Source: Candidatus Pacearchaeota archaeon (GTDB taxonomy: Archaea; Nanobdellota; Nanobdellia; Pacearchaeales; GW2011-AR1). Taken from it: a DNA stretch of 7,553 nucleotides. Each line of letters starts with the position of its first letter. The first letter of the stretch is position 1. The stretch is from NCBI GenBank assembly GCA_003694055.1, contig RFLC01000200.1, positions 1 through 7,553 on the forward strand, read 5' to 3'. Shown here one piece after another: positions 5,241 to 7,553 of the stretch. The notes under the pieces were generated by a model. That model saw nothing but the letters and a program-made list of their open reading frames with translations. It was not told the origin of the DNA and did not search any database. A program made the translations under genes and the position numbers.

Positions 5241-6099
5241 TTTTAGGGAGAGAGTGCTGCCGCCCTATTCAATTTCGCAAATCAATGCGGAGTTTGCTGA
5301 GCGCGGCGAGAGGGAGCTGAGGAAATGGGTTTCTGAGTTAGAGATAGAGGTTGAAGCAGAGCGAGAGCAATATCACACTGGGCCGGTTGTTTATCTTTCT
5401 AACCATCTTTCCCAACTTGATTACTTTGTTCCAAAATTTGCAATGTTGGCTGTCGGCTTGCCGTTCGCAAGAGCGGTTGCAGGAGATAACCTGCGCCATT
5501 GGGTTGTGCGCAACCTGATTTATGATTTTGAAAAATATGGCGTTTTGTGGCACGATCGCGCCTCAAGAAAACAAGGGTTAGAGAGTTATGTTGAGAGCTT
5601 GGCAGAGTGCTTGGCTAGCGGCGAATCGGTTTTGGTTTTTCCAGAAGGCGGGCGCAACAGAGAAGCAAGGGGCAACCCGAGAGAGTTCAAGCGAGGGTTT
5701 TTCAGAGTTTTGCTACGGGCTTGGCAACGCGCTGAAGAAAAATCAAAGCTTGCCCGCGACACAAAAATCGCATGTCTTGCCTGCGCCTACGATTCAATTC
5801 CTGAAGAAGGATTTTTTGATAAGATTGACAGGCACGGCTTTGGCACGATGCAGTACTATCTCTGGGATGCATTGGCGCATTTGAAATGGCGCTATTTCAA
5901 AAATCCGAAAGCGAGAGCAATTGTGAGGTTTGATGCACCAATTGCGCTTGCAGACCTAACATCAGGACATCTTCGTCACGCAAAGGAAAGAGAAGTAGCA
6001 GAAGTGTTATCCCAGTTCACAAGGGAAAGGATAACTGAAATTTATGAGTTGCTTAACGAGAAACTAGAGTCGCGCGAACTAAATGCAAGAGATGGTTGA
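5206..6099 (+). CDS. PlsC/LPLAT-family acyltransferase
   Basis: 297 residues. The family transfers an acyl chain from a thioester carrier to a hydroxyl or amine of a lipid precursor, such as lysophosphatidate, at the membrane surface. All main motifs are visible: motif I HX4D as N66-H67-LSQL-D72, the catalytic pair; motif II as GVLWHDR at 112-118, where R118 is the usual phosphate contact; motif III FPEGGRN at 145-151, with E147-G148; and a later hydrophobic block IACLACAY (188-195). No clear transmembrane helix is present, so it is probably peripheral. The gene overlaps the 583-residue gene by 35 bp (20 bp if the ATG at 5221 is used); neither start has a good ribosome site, so translational coupling is likely. 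Glycine codons are mostly GGC and GGG, unlike the Nudix gene, which hints at a separate origin. Specificity for lysophosphatidate, a glycolipid or an amino-lipid cannot be told. Confidence 0.88.
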   Translation: MQRERMVEGRTSFRERVLPPYSISQINAEFAERGERELRKWVSELEIEVEAEREQYHTGPVVYLSNHLSQLDYFVPKFAMLAVGLPFARAVAGDNLRHWVVRNLIYDFEKYGVLWHDRASRKQGLESYVESLAECLASGESVLVFPEGGRNREARGNPREFKRGFFRVLLRAWQRAEEKSKLARDTKIACLACAYDSIPEEGFFDKIDRHGFGTMQYYLWDALAHLKWRYFKNPKARAIVRFDAPIALADLTSGHLRHAKEREVAEVLSQFTRERITEIYELLNEKLESRELNARDG

Positions 6100-6142
6100 G
6101 AAAATGCAGAGAAGCGAGATTTCAACGCATGTTAACAAAAAG

Positions 6143-6152
6143 TATTTAAATA
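6143..6152 (+). promoter_or_regulatory. TATA box of the small helical-protein gene
   Basis: TATTTAAATA preceded by AACAAAAAG. The expected transcription start is near 6173, which excludes the upstream ATGs at 6083 and 6092 from this transcript and leaves about 15 nt before the ATG at 6188. Confidence 0.65.
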
Positions 6153-6187
6153 GCAGAGTATTTTGCATTGAAATCGCAAATTTTCTG

Positions 6188-6613
6188 ATGGAAGAGATAA
6201 TAAAAGAAAAAATAAGTGCTGACCATCTGTTGTATGTCAGTCTTAAGTATACCAAAACTTGCGATGTCATACTCAATCTTCTTTATCGTTGGAAGGTTAT
6301 GATTGAAAAAGGAATGGAAAAGTTAATTGAAAAAGCAAAAAAGTCTAAGAAATGGAAACCTGTTCCGAACGCGCCGCGCGCTAAACTTGTACAACTGAAA
6401 AAAATTTATGCAAAGGTTCCAGAGGTGCGAGATACTTTGGAGTTGTACGAGTTTTTCAGAGATGTGGATAAGCTTGAGAAAACGCGAGAGCATGAGTTTA
6501 GGAAAGGCGTGAATTTGAAGGTGAAATATCGCGGAGAGATAATAAATGTTAACATTGAGAAACTTGAGGAATATGCCGAGATACTAGAAAGATTTATAAG
6601 CTATCTTAAATAG
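6188..6613 (+). CDS. Small helical protein of unknown function preceding MinD
   Basis: 141 residues from the ATG at 6188; the frame is open from an ATG at 6083, which would give 176. The shorter form is preferred because a good TATA box at 6143-6152 would start the mRNA near 6173, and the added residues would overlap the acyltransferase gene. The longer form could still be made from operon read-through. The protein is helical and lysine-rich: ISADHLLYVSLKYTKT near the N-terminus looks like a conserved amphipathic segment seen in archaeal helical-bundle proteins, but I cannot name the family. A basic proline-containing loop (about 53-65) follows, then helices, and a short strand pair near VKYRGEIINV. 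It ends 8 bp before the MinD start. A partner or adaptor for MinD is an inference from position. Confidence 0.75.
   Translation: MEEIIKEKISADHLLYVSLKYTKTCDVILNLLYRWKVMIEKGMEKLIEKAKKSKKWKPVPNAPRAKLVQLKKIYAKVPEVRDTLELYEFFRDVDKLEKTREHEFRKGVNLKVKYRGEIINVNIEKLEEYAEILERFISYLK
6592..6600 (+). promoter_or_regulatory. TATA box of the MinD gene, leaderless transcript
   Basis: ATTTATAAG is centred 26 bp before the ATG at 6622 and lies inside the last codons of the preceding gene. The 13 bp GAAAGATTTATAA at 6587-6599 is identical to the main operon promoter at 2364-2376. No Shine-Dalgarno sequence precedes the ATG. Confidence 0.75.
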
Positions 6614-6621
6614 TTTTTTGA

Positions 6622-7380
6622 ATGACAAGGGTTATTACAATCACTTCTGGAAAGGGAGGTGTTGGCAAAACCACGACAGCGATTAACTTGGCAGCAGCTA
6701 TTAATCACTTTGGCAAGAATGTTATTCTTGTCGACGCAAACCTCACTACTCCGAACGTTGGGCTGCACCTCGGAGCTCCGATTGTGCCGGTTAGCCTGAA
6801 CCATGTTTTGAGCGGAAAAGCTGATGTGGTTGAGGCGATTTACGAGCATGAGTCAGGAACCAAAGTTATTCCTAGCTCGCTCTCAATGAATGGCGTTAGG
6901 AAGCTCAACCAAGGAAAGTTGAAGGATGTTGCAAAGAAACTGAAGAAAATTGCGGACGTGGTTATATTTGACTCTGCTGCTGGGCTTGGCGACGAGGCTG
7001 TTGCTGCGATTGAAGCTGCAGATGAAATTGTCATTGTCACAAACCCTGAGTTGCCTGCAGTAACTGATGCGCTTAAAACTTATAAGCTGGTTGAGCAGAT
7101 GGGCAAAAAAGTTCATGGGGTTGTTGTGACGCGCGTGAAATTTCACAAGCATGAAATGCCTTTGAACAATGTTGCAGAAATGCTTGAACTCCCGATAATT
7201 GGAGTTGTTCCAGAAGATGAGCGATTTAAGCATTCTGTTGTTTTGAAAGATGCAATTCTTCACACTCACCCGAGGTCAAGGGTGGCAAGAGAGTACAGAA
7301 AACTAGCGGCGCGATTGCTTGGCATGGAGAACTACAAAGAAAGAGTCAGGTTTATTGACATCTTGCTTAGAAGATATTGA
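6622..7380 (+). CDS. MinD/ParA-family P-loop ATPase, probable partition or positioning protein
   Basis: 252 residues, close to the usual MinD length. The deviant Walker A motif GKGGVGKTT (10-18) carries both the signature lysine K11 and K16; the A' aspartate is D38 in LVDAN; Walker B is VVIFDSAAG (113-121) with D117. These residues define ATPases that dimerise around ATP and bind DNA or membranes. The protein resembles archaeal MinD, which occurs without MinE, more than long plasmid ParA proteins with an N-terminal HTH, which it lacks. The last 15 residues (238-252, ending LLRRY) form a possible amphipathic basic helix, as in the MinD membrane-targeting sequence. No ParB or centromere repeat is recognisable; the gene before it is the best candidate partner. 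The start is set by a TATA box 26 bp upstream. Plasmid segregation is the likely job, with subcellular positioning an alternative. Confidence 0.92.
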   Translation: MTRVITITSGKGGVGKTTTAINLAAAINHFGKNVILVDANLTTPNVGLHLGAPIVPVSLNHVLSGKADVVEAIYEHESGTKVIPSSLSMNGVRKLNQGKLKDVAKKLKKIADVVIFDSAAGLGDEAVAAIEAADEIVIVTNPELPAVTDALKTYKLVEQMGKKVHGVVVTRVKFHKHEMPLNNVAEMLELPIIGVVPEDERFKHSVVLKDAILHTHPRSRVAREYRKLAARLLGMENYKERVRFIDILLRRY

Positions 7381-7413
7381 TTTGCGCGCTGAAACTCTAG
7401 CTAGGTTGCGAGA

Positions 7414-7432
7414 TTTTGTTTGAGAATTTTCT
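7414..7432 (+). terminator. T-rich termination region behind the MinD gene
   Basis: Two T-runs, TTTTGTTT and TTTTCTT, follow the MinD stop codon by about 35-50 bp and precede the origin-like region. Archaeal transcription commonly ends in such runs. They would keep plus-strand transcription out of the origin. No strong hairpin precedes them. Confidence 0.5.
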
Positions 7433-7454
7433 TGGCGTCAGGCAAAACTAATCA

Positions 7455-7553
7455 CGCGTTTGAGTTTTGCAAGTTAATGTGCTAGCAGGGAGTTGAAAAA
7501 TTATGTATATACAAACGTATATACACAAATCCGCGCGTTTCAGAAAGGCGCGC
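7455..7553 (+). repeat. Terminal direct repeat, right copy (circle overlap)
   Basis: Exact repeat of bases 1-99. It should be trimmed when the circle is closed, joining base 7454 to base 1. It contains the second reading of the twin GTATATAC palindromes and the first CGCGCG blocks, which are the same physical sites as those near the start. Confidence 0.95.

Larger units (their letters stand above)
1..7454. mobile_element. Complete circular extrachromosomal element, probable cryptic archaeal plasmid (7454 bp)
   Basis: The first 99 bases recur exactly as the last 99 bases, which is what an assembler leaves at the join of a circular molecule. One unit is therefore 7454 bp. It holds eight protein genes, one tRNA gene and one non-coding stretch of about 350 bp spanning the join. 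TATA boxes 25-26 bp before start codons and the A73, CCA-less tRNA point to an archaeal host. No recombinase, transposase, virion or conjugation gene is recognisable; a MinD/ParA ATPase fits plasmid maintenance. A virus with unrecognised structural genes, or a linear molecule with direct terminal repeats, remains possible. Confidence 0.8.

Noticed and set aside
6083..6187. N-terminal extension of the small helical protein from ATG 6083
   Set aside because: It overlaps the acyltransferase gene, has no ribosome site and lies mostly upstream of the TATA-predicted transcription start; ATG 6188 is better supported.

Overview
The window is almost certainly one complete small circular replicon read slightly past its closing point. 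Bases 7455-7553 repeat bases 1-99 exactly, so the unique circle is 7454 bp. It looks archaeal. Five protein genes have a TATA-like box centred 25-26 bp ahead of the start codon (41 bp for one of them), which for most implies leaderless mRNAs. Two internal operon genes instead have a Shine-Dalgarno-like purine run 4 nt before the start. The tRNA gene has its own TATA box, lacks an encoded CCA and carries discriminator A73, as archaeal and eukaryotic glycine tRNAs do (bacterial ones usually have U73). The phylum cannot be fixed from the sequence; a DPANN or other uncultivated archaeon is plausible but not shown. I recognise no integrase, transposase, capsid, packaging or conjugation gene, so a cryptic plasmid is the simplest reading.

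Layout, following the circle. Bases 7381-7454 joined to 1-277 form a non-coding stretch of about 350 bp with an AT-rich block, twin GTATATAC palindromes and four CGCGCG blocks; this is the best candidate for the replication origin. Next come a minus-strand tRNA-Gly(UCC) at 278-349 and a plus-strand Nudix hydrolase gene at 471-1094. A minus-strand pair follows (2279 down to 1081): a probable helix-turn-helix DNA-binding protein and a coupled protein of unknown function. From the divergent control region at 2280-2399 a plus-strand operon runs to 6099: a leucine-zipper protein, a 583-residue protein with a cysteine-rich N-terminal part, and a PlsC-type acyltransferase. Two more plus-strand genes, each with its own TATA box, complete the circle: a small helical protein and a MinD/ParA ATPase.

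How the parts may fit (inference): the MinD/ParA protein and perhaps the small protein before it serve partition or membrane positioning. The zipper protein and the 583-residue protein are the leading candidates for replication initiation, since no known Rep is visible. The HTH gene, divergent from that operon, is a natural candidate for its regulator. The acyltransferase and the Nudix enzyme are accessory metabolic genes. An acyltransferase is striking because the host's core lipids should be isoprenoid ethers.
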